Shown here: positions 28,547 to 39,294 of the stretch, in pieces | Layout: every line of letters starts with the position of its first letter | Position numbering within the stretch: position 1 is the first letter of the stretch | Origin: Rhodocyclaceae bacterium | Lineage (GTDB): Bacteria > Pseudomonadota > Gammaproteobacteria > Burkholderiales > Rhodocyclaceae | Assembly (NCBI GenBank): GCA_023383815.1 | Contig: JAHDYG010000018.1 | Location: 26,109-72,438 of the forward strand | Length of the DNA: 46,330 nucleotides | Reading direction: 5' to 3' | Made by a program: the position numbers and the translations under genes | The notes under the pieces: model-generated | Databases searched by the model: none | Told to the model about the DNA's origin: nothing | What the model saw: only the letters and a program-made list of their open reading frames with translations

Positions 28547-28586
28547 GCATTGCTATCATGTGCCACCCATCAGAATCCTCTACATC

Positions 28587-29348
28587 ATGCCACTGACCAT
28601 CGAATCCTGCGTCGCCCGACACAACGGCGATCGCACCGAGCAGCAGGACCGCGTCAACCTGTTCGCTCACCCGCGGCGGCCTGGGATGCTGATGGCCGTT
28701 CTTGCAGATGGCATGGGCGGGCACAGTGGCGGCGCGATGGCCGCGGAACAGGTCCTGATCAAGGCGCAGCAGAATTTCGAGGACTACGCGCCGAACTCCG
28801 AGAGTCCGCAGGATCTGCTGGCCAGCATCATTCGTGATGCGCATGTCGTGATTCGGCTCACGCGTTTCACGAGCGAGCAGGATCCGCACAGCACTGCGGT
28901 CGTTCTGTTGCTGCAGGCGGGGCGGGTGGACTGGGCACATTGCGGAGATTCCCGGCTCTACCATTTCCGTGGCATGGAAACGGTCAGCCGCAGCGGTGAT
29001 CATTCGCTGGTCGGGGAACTGCAGCGCAAGGGCAAGCTCGACGAGGCCGGCGCGCTCGTGCACCCCCAGCGCAACGTGCTGCTTTCCTGCCTTGGCGCCG
29101 AGCGGGATCCGCGCATCGATTTCGGTCATCTGGCGCCACTCGTGGCCGGGGATGCCTTCCTGCTGTGTTCGGATGGCCTGTGGGCGTATTTCAGCGACCA
29201 GGAGCTGGCGCGCGCGATTGCCCGCAACTCGCCGCGCGAAGCCGCACGTCTGCTGATCCGCGAGGCGCGTGAACGGGCCGAAGGGATGGGCGACAACATC
29301 TCGCTGTCGATCATCCGCCTGGTCGAGGCGCCCACCAGGGGGCGTTGA
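28587..29348 (+). CDS. PP2C-family serine/threonine protein phosphatase
   Basis: A soluble metal-dependent phosphatase of 253 residues. Motifs seen: the first metal-binding region ADGMGGHSGGAMAAE near residues 40-54, STAVVLLL, HCGDSRLY, DHSLV, SCLGA, LCSDGLW and the final GMGDNISLSII, the full PP2C motif series with its Asp residues. The ATG at 28587 is used; the frame is open further upstream to 28518 but lacks family sequence. No kinase or FHA partner is adjacent, which is unusual for a bacterial PP2C of this type, so its substrate is unknown. Confidence 0.92.
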   Translation: MPLTIESCVARHNGDRTEQQDRVNLFAHPRRPGMLMAVLADGMGGHSGGAMAAEQVLIKAQQNFEDYAPNSESPQDLLASIIRDAHVVIRLTRFTSEQDPHSTAVVLLLQAGRVDWAHCGDSRLYHFRGMETVSRSGDHSLVGELQRKGKLDEAGALVHPQRNVLLSCLGAERDPRIDFGHLAPLVAGDAFLLCSDGLWAYFSDQELARAIARNSPREAARLLIREARERAEGMGDNISLSIIRLVEAPTRGR

Positions 29349-29689
29349 CCGGATCCCTTCACCATTCGGGCCGTGCGGGACCGTGGATCAAACCGGTCGC
29401 GAATGTCCGCGGATGTCCGATTTATGCGCCATTTGCGCACAACACGGTTGCGATCGACGTGGGCATCAGTATGATCTGACGTGCGCCGCGATTCGAGCAC
29501 CAGTCTTTGCAGGCCGGGCCGGTCCAGGTTGGAGGTGACGGTGGCGCAGCTGTCCGCAATCCTGACCGGGGTTTCGCGGGCACGTCGCTGCGTCGTCTGC
29601 GTTGCGTGCGGTGCATCCCGTCATCGGGTCCCGCTCGGCAGTGCTCGGCGCACGGTTACATCTAACCAATCAGTCAGGGAGGAGTACGG
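29349..29689. other. 341-bp gap upstream of pntA
   Basis: I see no convincing gene. Short open frames on both strands have no ribosome site or recognisable sequence. The pnt promoter must lie here, but no strong -35/-10 pair stands out. A GGGAGGAG ribosome site just before 29690 belongs to the first pnt gene. Confidence 0.5.
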
Positions 29690-30811
29690 ATGCCTCTGCA
29701 AATCGGAGTGCCCGCAGAGACCGTGCCGGGAGAACGACGCCTCGCCGTCGTGCCGGACGTGGTCAAGAAGTTTCTGGGGCTGGGCGCGCAGGTGGTCATG
29801 GAACCGGGAGCCGGTCAGCCAGCGCATTTTCGGGATGAGAGCTTCGCAGACGTGACGTTCGCGACCGGCGCAGAGATCTATGCCCAGGCCGACGTCGTGC
29901 TGTGCGTGCAGCCGCCGAAAACGACCCAGATCAAGACCATGAAGCCAGGCAGCGTGCTGATCGGCCTGCTGCAGCCGTGGTCGGATGCGAAGCGGGCGAA
30001 GCTGCTGCTGGACAAGCAGATCACCGCATTCGCGCTCGAGCTCGTGCCGCGCATCTCGCGGGCGCAGAGCATGGATGCCCTGTCGAGCCAGGCCGCCGTG
30101 GCCGGTTACGAGTGTGCGCTGATCGCGGCAGACCACAGTCCCAAATTCTTCCCGATGCTGACTTACGCGGCCGGTACGATCCGCCCCTCCAAGGTGCTCG
30201 TGATCGGGGCCGGGGTTGCGGGCCTGCAGGCGATCGCGACGGCACGGCGCATCGGCGCGACGGTCGAGGCCTATGACGTACGCCCTGAAACGCGTGAGCA
30301 GATCGAATCCCTCGGTGCGAAGTTCGTCGACACAGGCGTGGCTGCTGCCGGCAGCGGCGGGTACGCGCGCGAACTCACGGACGCTGAGAGGGCGCAGCAG
30401 GCCGAGCGTCTCGCCAAGGCCGTGGCGCAGTGCGATGCGTTGATCACCACTGCGGCGATTCCGGGCAAGAAGGCACCGCGCATCATCACCGCTGACATGC
30501 TGGCGCGCATGAAGCCGGGCGCGGTGGTCGTCGACCTTGCCGCCGAGACCGGTGGCAACGTCGAAGGCACGGTTGCCGGCGAAAAGACCTGGGTCGGCGA
30601 GGTCCTGGTCATCGGCCCGACGCACATCGCCAGTCGCATGCCGGTCCATGCATCCGAAATGTACGCCAAGAACCTCTTCAACTTTATCTCCCCGTTCATC
30701 AAGGACGGCGCATTGACGCTCGACTGGGAAGATGAAGTGATCGCGGGCGCCTGCCTCGCCCATGCGGGCGAGATCCGGCATGCCGGGGTCAAGCAGGTTC
30801 TGGGACTCTGA
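29690..30811 (+). CDS. pntAA: NAD(P) transhydrogenase subunit alpha part 1 (NAD-binding)
   Basis: Peripheral domain I of the proton-pumping transhydrogenase, where hydride leaves NADH. 373 residues with the AlaDH/PNT N-terminal domain (GVPAETVPGERRLAVVPDVV) and the NAD-binding Rossmann part (VLVIGAGVAGLQAIATARRIGA), then VVDLAAETGGNVEGT. The subunit is split from its membrane part, as in Rhodospirillum rubrum and many proteobacteria. A good ribosome site lies upstream, and the next gene follows after 15 bp. Confidence 0.95.
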   Translation: MPLQIGVPAETVPGERRLAVVPDVVKKFLGLGAQVVMEPGAGQPAHFRDESFADVTFATGAEIYAQADVVLCVQPPKTTQIKTMKPGSVLIGLLQPWSDAKRAKLLLDKQITAFALELVPRISRAQSMDALSSQAAVAGYECALIAADHSPKFFPMLTYAAGTIRPSKVLVIGAGVAGLQAIATARRIGATVEAYDVRPETREQIESLGAKFVDTGVAAAGSGGYARELTDAERAQQAERLAKAVAQCDALITTAAIPGKKAPRIITADMLARMKPGAVVVDLAAETGGNVEGTVAGEKTWVGEVLVIGPTHIASRMPVHASEMYAKNLFNFISPFIKDGALTLDWEDEVIAGACLAHAGEIRHAGVKQVLGL

Positions 30812-30826
30812 GCGGAGAACGCAAAC

Positions 30827-31132
30827 ATGGACGGATTTACCGCACTTTACATTTTCATGCTCGCTGCATTCACCGGTTATGAGGTGATCTCGCGCGTGCC
30901 CGTGATCCTGCACACACCGTTGATGTCCGGATCGAACTTCATCCACGGCGTCGTGCTGATTGGCGCGATGGCGACCCTGGGCCACGCAGACCCCGAAGAT
31001 CCGCTGCAGCTCTTGATCGGGTTCGTCGCGGTGTTTCTGGGCGCCGCGAATGCGGCAGGCGGCTACATCGTCACGGAGCGGATGCTCGGAATGTTCAAGA
31101 CCGGCAATCGTAAGGAAGGGGGCGCGCAATGA
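30827..31132 (+). CDS. pntAB: NAD(P) transhydrogenase subunit alpha part 2 (membrane)
   Basis: Membrane piece of domain II. 101 residues with three or four helices: one near residues 5-20, then LHTPLMSGSNFIHGVVLIGAM, a motif typical of the PntA C-terminal domain, then LLIGFVAVFLGAANAAGGYIV. It ends with a short charged tail. It overlaps pntB by 4 bp (ATGA) and completes the transhydrogenase with its two neighbours. Confidence 0.95.
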   Translation: MDGFTALYIFMLAAFTGYEVISRVPVILHTPLMSGSNFIHGVVLIGAMATLGHADPEDPLQLLIGFVAVFLGAANAAGGYIVTERMLGMFKTGNRKEGGAQ

Positions 31133-32508
31133 CTTCGAACTGGTTCATCAACGCGTCCTATTTCGCGGTCGCACTGGTCTTCATTCTCGGCCTCAAGGCC
31201 ATGAGTTCGCCGGTCACCGCACGCAAGGGCGTGATCTGGGCGGGCTTCGCGATGGTCGCCGCGACGGTCGTGACCTTCTTCATGCCCGGACTGCACAACA
31301 CGGGCCTGATGGTGCTTGCGATCGTGCTGGGCGGCGGTGTGGCCTGGTGGTCGGGCAAGGTCGTCAAGATGACCGACATGCCGCAGATGGTCGCGATCTA
31401 CAACGGCATGGGCGGCGGTGCAGCGGCGGGAATCGCGGCCGTCGAGCTGGTGCGGGGGGTGCAGCACGATCCGATGACTTCGACGCTCCTTGTGCTCGGG
31501 GCGATCATCGGTTCGGTGGCATTCTCCGGTTCGTGCATCGCGTTTGCGAAACTGCAGGGGTTGATGGACAAGGCGATCCGCCTGCCGCAGCAGAACAACA
31601 TCAACTTCTTCCTGTCGCTCCTGACCTTCGGGGTTGGCCTCACCATCGGCTATTCCGACGCTCCATCGATGTTCGAGATCACGCTGTTCTTCCTGCTGGC
31701 GCTCGCGCTCGGCGTGGTGCTGGTGATTCCGATCGGCGGTGCCGACATGCCGGTCGTGATCTCGCTGCTCAATGCCTTCACGGGGCTGGCGGTCGGATTC
31801 AAGGGCTTCGTGCTCGGCAATCCGGCGCTGATCGTCGCGGGCATCGTGGTCGGCGCCTCCGGCATGCTGCTCACGCAGTTGATGGCAAAGGCCATGAACC
31901 GGCCGATCAAGAACATCATCTTCTCGCCGATCACCGGAGAGGCTGCCGCTGAGGGGGGTGAGGTGCAGGGCACGATGCGCGAGCTGTCTGCGCTCGATGC
32001 GGCGTCCTTGATGCGCTATGGTCAGAAGGTCATCGTGATTCCCGGCTACGGCATGGCGGTCGCCGGGGCGCAGCACAAGGTCTGGGAGATGGCGCAACTG
32101 CTCGAAGAGGGTGGCGTCGAGGTCGTGTTCGCGATCCACCCGGTGGCCGGACGCATGCCGGGCCACATGAACGTCCTGCTGGCCGAGGCTGGAGTTCCGT
32201 ACGACAAGATCTTCGACCTCGAGGAGATCAACGCCGATTTCCCGCAGGCCGATGTGGCGCTGGTAATTGGGGCCAACGACGTCGTCAACCCGGTCGCCCG
32301 GACCGACAAGTCGAGCCCGATCTACGGAATGCCGATCCTCAACGCCGACATGGCCCAGAACGTCATCGTCGTCAAGCGGGGTCGCGGTGCGGGATACTCG
32401 GGGATCGAGAATGCGCTGTTCTACAAGGACAACTGCCGGATGCTGTACGGCAGCGCGCAAGCGGTGATCGGGGATGTGATCGCCCAGATCAAGACACTCG
32501 AAGCCTGA
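31129..32508 (+). CDS. pntB: NAD(P) transhydrogenase subunit beta
   Basis: Membrane domain II plus the NADP-binding domain III; uses the proton gradient to make NADPH from NADH. The 459-residue length is typical. About nine helices occupy residues 1-265, including the conserved TDMPQMVAIYNGMGGGAAA. Domain III starts after a linker near residue 270 with IPGYGMAVAGAQHKVWEMAQLL, the NADP-binding motif, and ends with a conserved YGSAQAVIGDVI. It is the last gene of the three-gene operon, followed by strong hairpins. Confidence 0.96.
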   Translation: MTSNWFINASYFAVALVFILGLKAMSSPVTARKGVIWAGFAMVAATVVTFFMPGLHNTGLMVLAIVLGGGVAWWSGKVVKMTDMPQMVAIYNGMGGGAAAGIAAVELVRGVQHDPMTSTLLVLGAIIGSVAFSGSCIAFAKLQGLMDKAIRLPQQNNINFFLSLLTFGVGLTIGYSDAPSMFEITLFFLLALALGVVLVIPIGGADMPVVISLLNAFTGLAVGFKGFVLGNPALIVAGIVVGASGMLLTQLMAKAMNRPIKNIIFSPITGEAAAEGGEVQGTMRELSALDAASLMRYGQKVIVIPGYGMAVAGAQHKVWEMAQLLEEGGVEVVFAIHPVAGRMPGHMNVLLAEAGVPYDKIFDLEEINADFPQADVALVIGANDVVNPVARTDKSSPIYGMPILNADMAQNVIVVKRGRGAGYSGIENALFYKDNCRMLYGSAQAVIGDVIAQIKTLEA

Positions 32509-32513
32509 TCGAA

Positions 32514-32583
32514 GGGCGAACGGGCCGTTGGCCCGTCCGCCCGAATTCTCGGCGGCGCGTTTCGCGAGGGCGAAACGCGCCGC
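32514..32583 (+). terminator. Two strong hairpins after pntB
   Basis: The first inverted repeat spans about 32514-32542 (GGGCG...CGGGCC/GGCCCG...CGCCC). The second is a perfect 13-bp stem: 32552-32564 with 32571-32583, loop CGAGGG. A weak T-rich stretch (CTTTCGCGTTT) follows. This is a probable terminator of the pnt operon. Confidence 0.6.
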
Positions 32584-32662
32584 TTTCGCGTTTGCCGCCC
32601 CGAGTCCTTCAGCTTTTTTCAGATTGGCCGAAGATTGCAGAACACCGTCGCGGAGCAGGGCA

Positions 32663-33016
32663 ATGAACGACGAACACGAACGGCCGCTGCGCGTGAGGCT
32701 CGGGAGCCGGATCTTCGCAGCGATCGTGCTTGCGGGATGCGCGCTCGCCAGCCACGCGCAGACCGGGGGCGGTGGCGGGCAAGCGGCGGCTGCACAGCCG
32801 TCCGCGGCGGTGGCTGGCTTCCGGAACACCGGCGGATACCGTTCCGGGTCGGTTGCGCAGACGGTACGGCGCCTCCAGAACGTGGCGACGGCGATGCAGT
32901 TGCGTGAATACTGTTCTGATCCTCGCATCGAGGACGAGTTCGTGCGGATACAGCTTGCACGCTTCAGTCTGATCACGGGGCGCAGCGAATCCTGCGCCAC
33001 GTTGCTCGACTACTGA
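32663..33016 (+). CDS. Small secreted protein of unknown function
   Basis: A protein of 117 residues from the ATG at 32663. An Arg-rich N-terminus is followed by a hydrophobic segment with a likely signal cleavage site (ALASHAQ), so it is exported. A Gly/Ala-rich low-complexity run (GGGGGQAAAAQPSAAVAG) leads into a conserved-looking end with two Cys, one in LREYCSDPRIEDEFVRIQLA and one in SESCATLLDY. The Cys pair may form a disulfide in the periplasm. I do not recognise the family. It stands alone between the transhydrogenase and the EAL gene, which it faces. Confidence 0.65.
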   Translation: MNDEHERPLRVRLGSRIFAAIVLAGCALASHAQTGGGGGQAAAAQPSAAVAGFRNTGGYRSGSVAQTVRRLQNVATAMQLREYCSDPRIEDEFVRIQLARFSLITGRSESCATLLDY

Positions 33017-33041
33017 CTTGCGGCGCGCAGACGTATCGAGA

Positions 33042-34583
33042 CTACGATCGTCGGGCCAGAAGTTCGCGGAAGACATCGGCGGGCATCGGTTGACCGAACA
33101 GCGGCCCTTGCTGCAGATGGCAGCCCAGCGCGGACAGGAAGGCCTGCTGGGCTTCGCTTTCGACCCCCCTGGCGAAGATCTCCAGGCCGAGAACTCCGGC
33201 CATGCTGGAGATGGCCTCGACGATCGCCTCGCTGTCTTCGCGCCGTCCGACCTCGCCCACCAGTGCGGGGTCGAGCTTGATGGCCTTGAGCGGATAGTGC
33301 TTGAGCCGCGGGATCGATGCGCTCCCGCGGCCGAAGTCGTCGATTGCGATCCTTACGCCGAGATGGTCGATCGCCTCGAGGACCGGCCTTACCCGGGCAT
33401 CGTCCTCGTTCAGGATCTGTTCATCGATGTCCAGTTCAAGTTGGGCAGGCTTGAGGCCGGTCTCGGCCAGGATGTCGCGCACCTGATCCGCGAGATCCCC
33501 GCGCAGGACCTGTTCGGTTGCGATGTTGACGGTGATGTCCGGCAAGCGCCCTTGAATCCTCGGCCAGCGTGCAGCGTGGACGCAGGCGATCTTGAGAATC
33601 CAGTCCCCCATGCTTGCCAGTACCTTGCCTTCCCGGGCAACTTCGACGAACCGGTTGAAGGGGATCAAGCCCTGCTCCGGATGCTTCCAGCGCAGGAGCG
33701 CTTCGCCTCCATGGATGCTGCCATCGCGTGCATCGATGAGGGGCTGAAAATGGATTTCGAGCTGGTTGTGTTCGACCGCGCGCCGGGCAGCTTCGACGGC
33801 TGGGGAGTCGGCAGTCGTGATAGACCGTGATACGGAGCTGGCCGCAGGGGCAACCAGTGCAGGTTCGGTAGCCGGCGGGAGGAGCAGCACGCGCCAGCCG
33901 GGCTTGGGACCGGGCAGGACGCGCGCGAGGTACTCGCGATCCGGATCGTGAAGCGTCATTCGTGCGATCGGCGAGGCACCGATTGCCGGCCATTCGATAG
34001 TCAGGCCGGTGTCGATGGCCTGGCCGGTGAAGCGGTTGCGCTCGACCCCGAGCACGCGCAAGGCGACCGCGTTGGCCGCAACGACGATCCGGTGTTCGTC
34101 GATCACGATCACCGGTTGTTCGAGCGCGGCAGCCAGTCGGGGCCACAGATCGTCGGTGCGCGAAGGTGTGCCGTAGGTCTCGGCAATCAGATCGGGGCTC
34201 AGGATCAGGGCGTGGACGCCCGGACGCAGGCGCGCAGCAGCGATGAAGCGCAGGTTGCGATGGCGCCCTCCGGGCAGAGCGACCTGCAGGCTGCCACGCA
34301 TCTCACCCTGGATGAACAGGCGAGCGCGTGCATCGAGAAAGGCACGCTCCGAAGGGAAGAGTGTCGACAGGGGCTTTCCGGCAATCTCCCGGTAGTCCCG
34401 TTCGAGCAGTCGGCAGGCCGCGCTGTTCGCTTCGAGCACGACCTCATCACCGGTGATGATCAGACCCTCGTCGAGGAGCTCGAGCAGGGCAAGGTAGAGC
34501 CCGGTTTCGAGCCCTTCGGAAAAATCCGCGATGAATGGCTCTGCCGGCTGGGGCGATGATTTCGGATCGGGGTCTGGACTCAT
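33042..34583 (-). CDS. PAS-EAL protein, probable degenerate c-di-GMP phosphodiesterase
   Basis: A soluble protein of 513 residues with two PAS-like regions (about 30-120 and 150-235) and an EAL domain (about 262-505). In the EAL domain EALLRW (E294), Asn353, the Glu of the TES site (E388, here in DIDEQ), DDFG at 415-418, Lys436, and the final QG (Q492) are present. The EGVE loop, however, reads ARGVES at 471-476, replacing the first Glu with Arg, which in RocR-type enzymes is a residue needed for catalysis. It may therefore bind rather than cleave c-di-GMP. The ATG at 34583 is used. Confidence 0.85.
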   Translation of the reverse strand: MSPDPDPKSSPQPAEPFIADFSEGLETGLYLALLELLDEGLIITGDEVVLEANSAACRLLERDYREIAGKPLSTLFPSERAFLDARARLFIQGEMRGSLQVALPGGRHRNLRFIAAARLRPGVHALILSPDLIAETYGTPSRTDDLWPRLAAALEQPVIVIDEHRIVVAANAVALRVLGVERNRFTGQAIDTGLTIEWPAIGASPIARMTLHDPDREYLARVLPGPKPGWRVLLLPPATEPALVAPAASSVSRSITTADSPAVEAARRAVEHNQLEIHFQPLIDARDGSIHGGEALLRWKHPEQGLIPFNRFVEVAREGKVLASMGDWILKIACVHAARWPRIQGRLPDITVNIATEQVLRGDLADQVRDILAETGLKPAQLELDIDEQILNEDDARVRPVLEAIDHLGVRIAIDDFGRGSASIPRLKHYPLKAIKLDPALVGEVGRREDSEAIVEAISSMAGVLGLEIFARGVESEAQQAFLSALGCHLQQGPLFGQPMPADVFRELLARRS

Positions 34584-34682
34584 CGTGAACGCTTTCCGGA
34601 TGCGCCGGATCTCTTGTTCGATGGGCCCAGAATACAGGACGCGCTGCGCGCGCCTGGGCGAGAAAAGGGGGAGAAGCCCGCC

Positions 34683-36146
<1,464 letters not shown>

Positions 36147-36281
36147 AGGCGCCCTTCTGGCAATGGGGGCCGCTGCAGATACGCTACGCCGCCGAGAACG
36201 GCAGGAGGAACGGTGTCCGGAACGCGTGGGCTCCGGAGAGGACTCTGGACGAGCGGCTGCCCGAATTTGTCTGAACGCGCC

Positions 36282-36287
36282 ATTATA
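36282..36287 (-). promoter_or_regulatory. Candidate -10 box of rhlE
   Basis: A perfect TATAAT on the minus strand, about 135 bp before the rhlE ATG. No convincing -35 box is seen. If used, it gives a long leader, which is known for cold-inducible DEAD-box helicase genes; that role is inference. Confidence 0.4.
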
Positions 36288-36358
36288 CACGCAGGATGCG
36301 GCATGGTTGCCGCAGATCCGGGTTGTGGCCGGGTTCGTCGGGAGTCCGTGAAGTTCGA

Positions 36359-37480
36359 TCAGGCCTTCTTGGGAGTCGTGAGGGTCAGATAGCCCGTGAT
36401 TTCCTCACGATCATGGTAGAGGTGCTTCATTCGCAGCTCGTAGCCGCCACCACGGGCGAGTCGCTTGTGGATGATCTCCTTGCACTGTACCAGCGCTTCG
36501 AGGCGCTTTTTCATTGGCAACTTGAGGTTGAAGATCGTGTGCCGGCAGCGCCCACTGCCGACCCAGTCGGCCACGAGGGCGGCGATGCGGGCTGGCTGCT
36601 CGACCATGTCGCACACCATCCAGTCGACGGCGTGGCGGGGGCGCCACGTGAAGCCGTCTCCGCGCACATGCTCGACCAGGCCGGTCGCCATGACCGACGG
36701 TGCCATCGGCCCGTTGTCTACGGCCGTCACGCGCAATCCGCGGTAGGCCAGTTGCCAGCTCCAGCCGCCGGGTGCGGCGCCCAGATCGACCGCGCGAAGC
36801 CCGGGTCTCAGTGTGGCTGCGCGCTCCTCTTCCGACAGCAGAGTGAAGAAGGCTTCGGCGAGTTTGAGCGTCGAGCGGCTGGCGGCCTCGCGCGGCATGC
36901 GCAGGCGTGGGACTCCCATTGGCCAAAGCGCGGCGGTGCCGGGGCGGCATGCGCTCAGCCAGGCGGTGTCCGCGTCAGTGAACAGGACGTGCAGTTCGGG
37001 TGCACCGCGCTCGCGCGGACGAAGCAAGGCAGCCTTGGCCAGCGCTTCTTCGAGAGGGCCGGCAAAGCGACGGCAGAATCCCGAACGTTGTTTGGCCTCG
37101 TCGGTGTCAGGGGTCTCGAGCGCCACGCTGCCAAAGCGCATGCCAGCGGTCCGCGCCGCCTCCACGATGGGCGTGGCACGATCGCGATCGGGCAGCGCAT
37201 CGACGCGCGCGAACCAGGGCAGAAGCTGTCGGGCGAATACGAGGCTGCGCCAGTCACAAGCCTCGGCCAGCTCGGGCCAAGGGATCACATGCGGGCATTC
37301 GAACGTGACGAAGGCCTGCCCAGCCCGGGTGCGAAGGAATCCATCGAGGCCGATCCGGCCTGCCAGCGCCTGCAGTTCTCCAGCGACTTCGTTCTCGAAA
37401 CCGGCTCGGCACAGGGCAAGCAACCCGTATGCGACGGGTTCGGGAGTGGGTTCCCTGTGGGCTGGGTCGTGGCGGGGCAT
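36359..37480 (-). CDS. rlmM: 23S rRNA (cytidine-2498-2'-O)-methyltransferase RlmM
   Basis: SAM-dependent methyltransferase acting on C2498 of 23S rRNA. 373 residues from the ATG at 37480; a TTG at 37501 would add seven residues. An N-terminal THUMP-like region precedes the Rossmann methyltransferase with AVDLGAAPGGWSWQLAYRGL (SAM site) and the K-D-K-E catalytic tetrad visible as Lys in SRSTLKLAEA, Asp in CDMVEQP, Lys in NLKLPMKK and Glu in YELRMKHLYHDREE. It is divergent from the aldo-keto reductase. Confidence 0.93.
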   Translation of the reverse strand: MPRHDPAHREPTPEPVAYGLLALCRAGFENEVAGELQALAGRIGLDGFLRTRAGQAFVTFECPHVIPWPELAEACDWRSLVFARQLLPWFARVDALPDRDRATPIVEAARTAGMRFGSVALETPDTDEAKQRSGFCRRFAGPLEEALAKAALLRPRERGAPELHVLFTDADTAWLSACRPGTAALWPMGVPRLRMPREAASRSTLKLAEAFFTLLSEEERAATLRPGLRAVDLGAAPGGWSWQLAYRGLRVTAVDNGPMAPSVMATGLVEHVRGDGFTWRPRHAVDWMVCDMVEQPARIAALVADWVGSGRCRHTIFNLKLPMKKRLEALVQCKEIIHKRLARGGGYELRMKHLYHDREEITGYLTLTTPKKA

Positions 37481-37591
37481 GGCGGCGGGCTCATTGCGCA
37501 AGGAGGCGTATCATCGTCCCGAGGTGTCCGGATGACAAGCCTTGTGTCGTTCTTGTGCGGGGATGACCAGGGGCGGAATGAGGATTCGATC

Positions 37592-38629
37592 ATGGAATAC
37601 ACGGAGCTCGGGCGCAGTGGTCTGCGTGTCTCGCGCATCTGTCTTGGAACGATGACCTTCGGGCAGCAGAACGGCACGGCGCAGGCGCATGCGCAACTCG
37701 ACCACGCCGTTGCGGCTGGGGTGAATTTCATCGATACCGCGGAGATGTATCCGGTCCCGCCGCGCGAGGCGACTTACGGCGAGACCGAACGCATCATCGG
37801 TGAGTGGCTGGTTCGCCAGCCGCGCGAGCGCATCGTGCTCGCAAGCAAGGTGGCCGGTCCGGCGCGTAGCCTCGACTGGATCCGCGAGGGGCCGCGCTCG
37901 CTCGATGCGGCCAATCTCCGGGAGGCGCTGGAGGGCAGCCTGCGTCGCTTGCGTACCGATTACATCGACCTGTACCAGATACACTGGCCGGCGAGGAACC
38001 AGCCCATGTTCGGGCAATGGCAGTACGAGCCCGACAAGGAGCGCGACTGTACGCCGATCCTCGAACAGCTGGAGGTTCTGGCGCGCTTGCGCGAGCAGGG
38101 GAAGATCCGCTTCATCGGCCTTTCGAACGAGCATCCCTGGGGGGTGTCGGAGTTCTTGCGGCTTGCGCAACTGCACGACCTTCCCCGAGTCGTTTCAGTC
38201 CAGAACGCCTGCAATCTTCTCAATCGTGTGTTCGAGTATGGCCTGGCGGAGCTGTGCGCACGCGAAGGGGTCGGCCTGCTGGCATACTCGCCTCTCGCGT
38301 TCGGGCATCTGAGTGGCAAGTATCTTGCGGATCCGCGGGCGCCGGGGCGGCTCTCGGAGTTTCCCGGTTTTGGTCAGCGATATGTCCGGCCGAACGTGCG
38401 TCCGGCGGTCGAAGCCTACGCCGCGATCGCGCGCGATGCCGGCGTGTCGCCAGCAACGCTGGCGCTGGCCTACCTCTACGGGCGCTGGTACGTGAGCAGC
38501 ACCATCATCGGGGCGACCTCGCTCGCTCAGCTCGAGGAGAACCTGGCGGCCGGCTCGGTCCGCTTGACGCCGGAGGTGCTTGCGGCCATCGAATCCGTGC
38601 ACTTGCGGTACACCAATCCGGCGCCTTGA
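37592..38629 (+). CDS. tas: NADP(H)-dependent aldo-keto reductase, Tas-like
   Basis: Cytoplasmic reductase of 345 residues. The start MEYTELGRSGLRVSRICLGT and the following MTFGQQNG and DTAEMYPVPP are characteristic of the Tas/YajO branch. Other features are the catalytic Asp/Tyr pair (DTAEMY), the Lys in ASKVAGP, the His in IHWPARNQP and the NADPH-binding C-terminus (GATSLAQLEENL). The ATG at 37592 matches E. coli Tas; the open frame upstream of it has no family sequence. Physiological substrate unknown. Confidence 0.92.
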   Translation: MEYTELGRSGLRVSRICLGTMTFGQQNGTAQAHAQLDHAVAAGVNFIDTAEMYPVPPREATYGETERIIGEWLVRQPRERIVLASKVAGPARSLDWIREGPRSLDAANLREALEGSLRRLRTDYIDLYQIHWPARNQPMFGQWQYEPDKERDCTPILEQLEVLARLREQGKIRFIGLSNEHPWGVSEFLRLAQLHDLPRVVSVQNACNLLNRVFEYGLAELCAREGVGLLAYSPLAFGHLSGKYLADPRAPGRLSEFPGFGQRYVRPNVRPAVEAYAAIARDAGVSPATLALAYLYGRWYVSSTIIGATSLAQLEENLAAGSVRLTPEVLAAIESVHLRYTNPAP

Positions 38630-38657
38630 TGGGTGCCCGGATCGCGGCTGGCGCCGG

Positions 38658-39098
38658 TCAGCGTGCGGGTGCGGCGGAGGGCGGGCTGGCGGCCGGAGGT
38701 GTGGATACCGCCGGCGCCGAGGCCGGGTCGGCCAGCGGCAGCGCAGGTGAACCACTGGTTGCGGAGGACGGTTCGAGCGCGATCATCCCGGAGCGCTTGG
38801 GCAGTTCTCCCGGTAGCGGGATCTTCGAGGGCACGACTTCGAGGTTGTTCTCCAGCATGTAGTCGTTCATCTCGCGCCAGCCGGCAAACACGGCTGCCTT
38901 CTGCGCACCGGGATTGAGCTGGTAGCAGTCTTCGAGCGAACGTCCGGCGTGCCGGCAGGCACTTCCGACGGCCTTGCCTTCAGCCTCGACGGCAGCCGCC
39001 TTCTTCTTCGGGTCCGGGATCTCGAGCAGGTCGTACAACATCTCGCAGCCGGTCAGCAGCGGAAACAGCAGCAGGAGCAGGGAATGTCTGGCTGGCAT
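38658..39098 (-). CDS. Small lipoprotein of unknown function
   Basis: A protein of 146 residues from the ATG at 39098. The signal peptide MPARHSLLLLLFPLLTGC ends in a lipobox (LLTGC), so it is probably lipid-anchored. The mature part contains a region with two Cys (SACRHAGRSLEDCYQLNPGAQKAAVF, given in part), a segment GWREMNDYMLENNLEVV, and a Pro/Ala/Ser-rich C-terminus. The middle pattern resembles conserved betaproteobacterial lipoproteins without a known role. It converges on the tas gene and is divergent from the phosphodiesterase. Confidence 0.75.
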   Translation of the reverse strand: MPARHSLLLLLFPLLTGCEMLYDLLEIPDPKKKAAAVEAEGKAVGSACRHAGRSLEDCYQLNPGAQKAAVFAGWREMNDYMLENNLEVVPSKIPLPGELPKRSGMIALEPSSATSGSPALPLADPASAPAVSTPPAASPPSAAPAR

Positions 39099-39294
39099 GG
39101 CGCGTGCAGGTTCGGGAACAGGGATCTTGTCGAGTATATCGGCGAAGTCCCGGAAATCTTGATTGTTATGGCAAGTGTTGAGGGGCCACGGTGTCCGGAC
39201 GTGGCGACCGACTTCGGGATAGGATGGCAAGAGTCGCTGCGAGCGTCGCGCTGTGCTGGGTATGTACCGTCTTCAAAGATCGGAGGAGGGCGTC

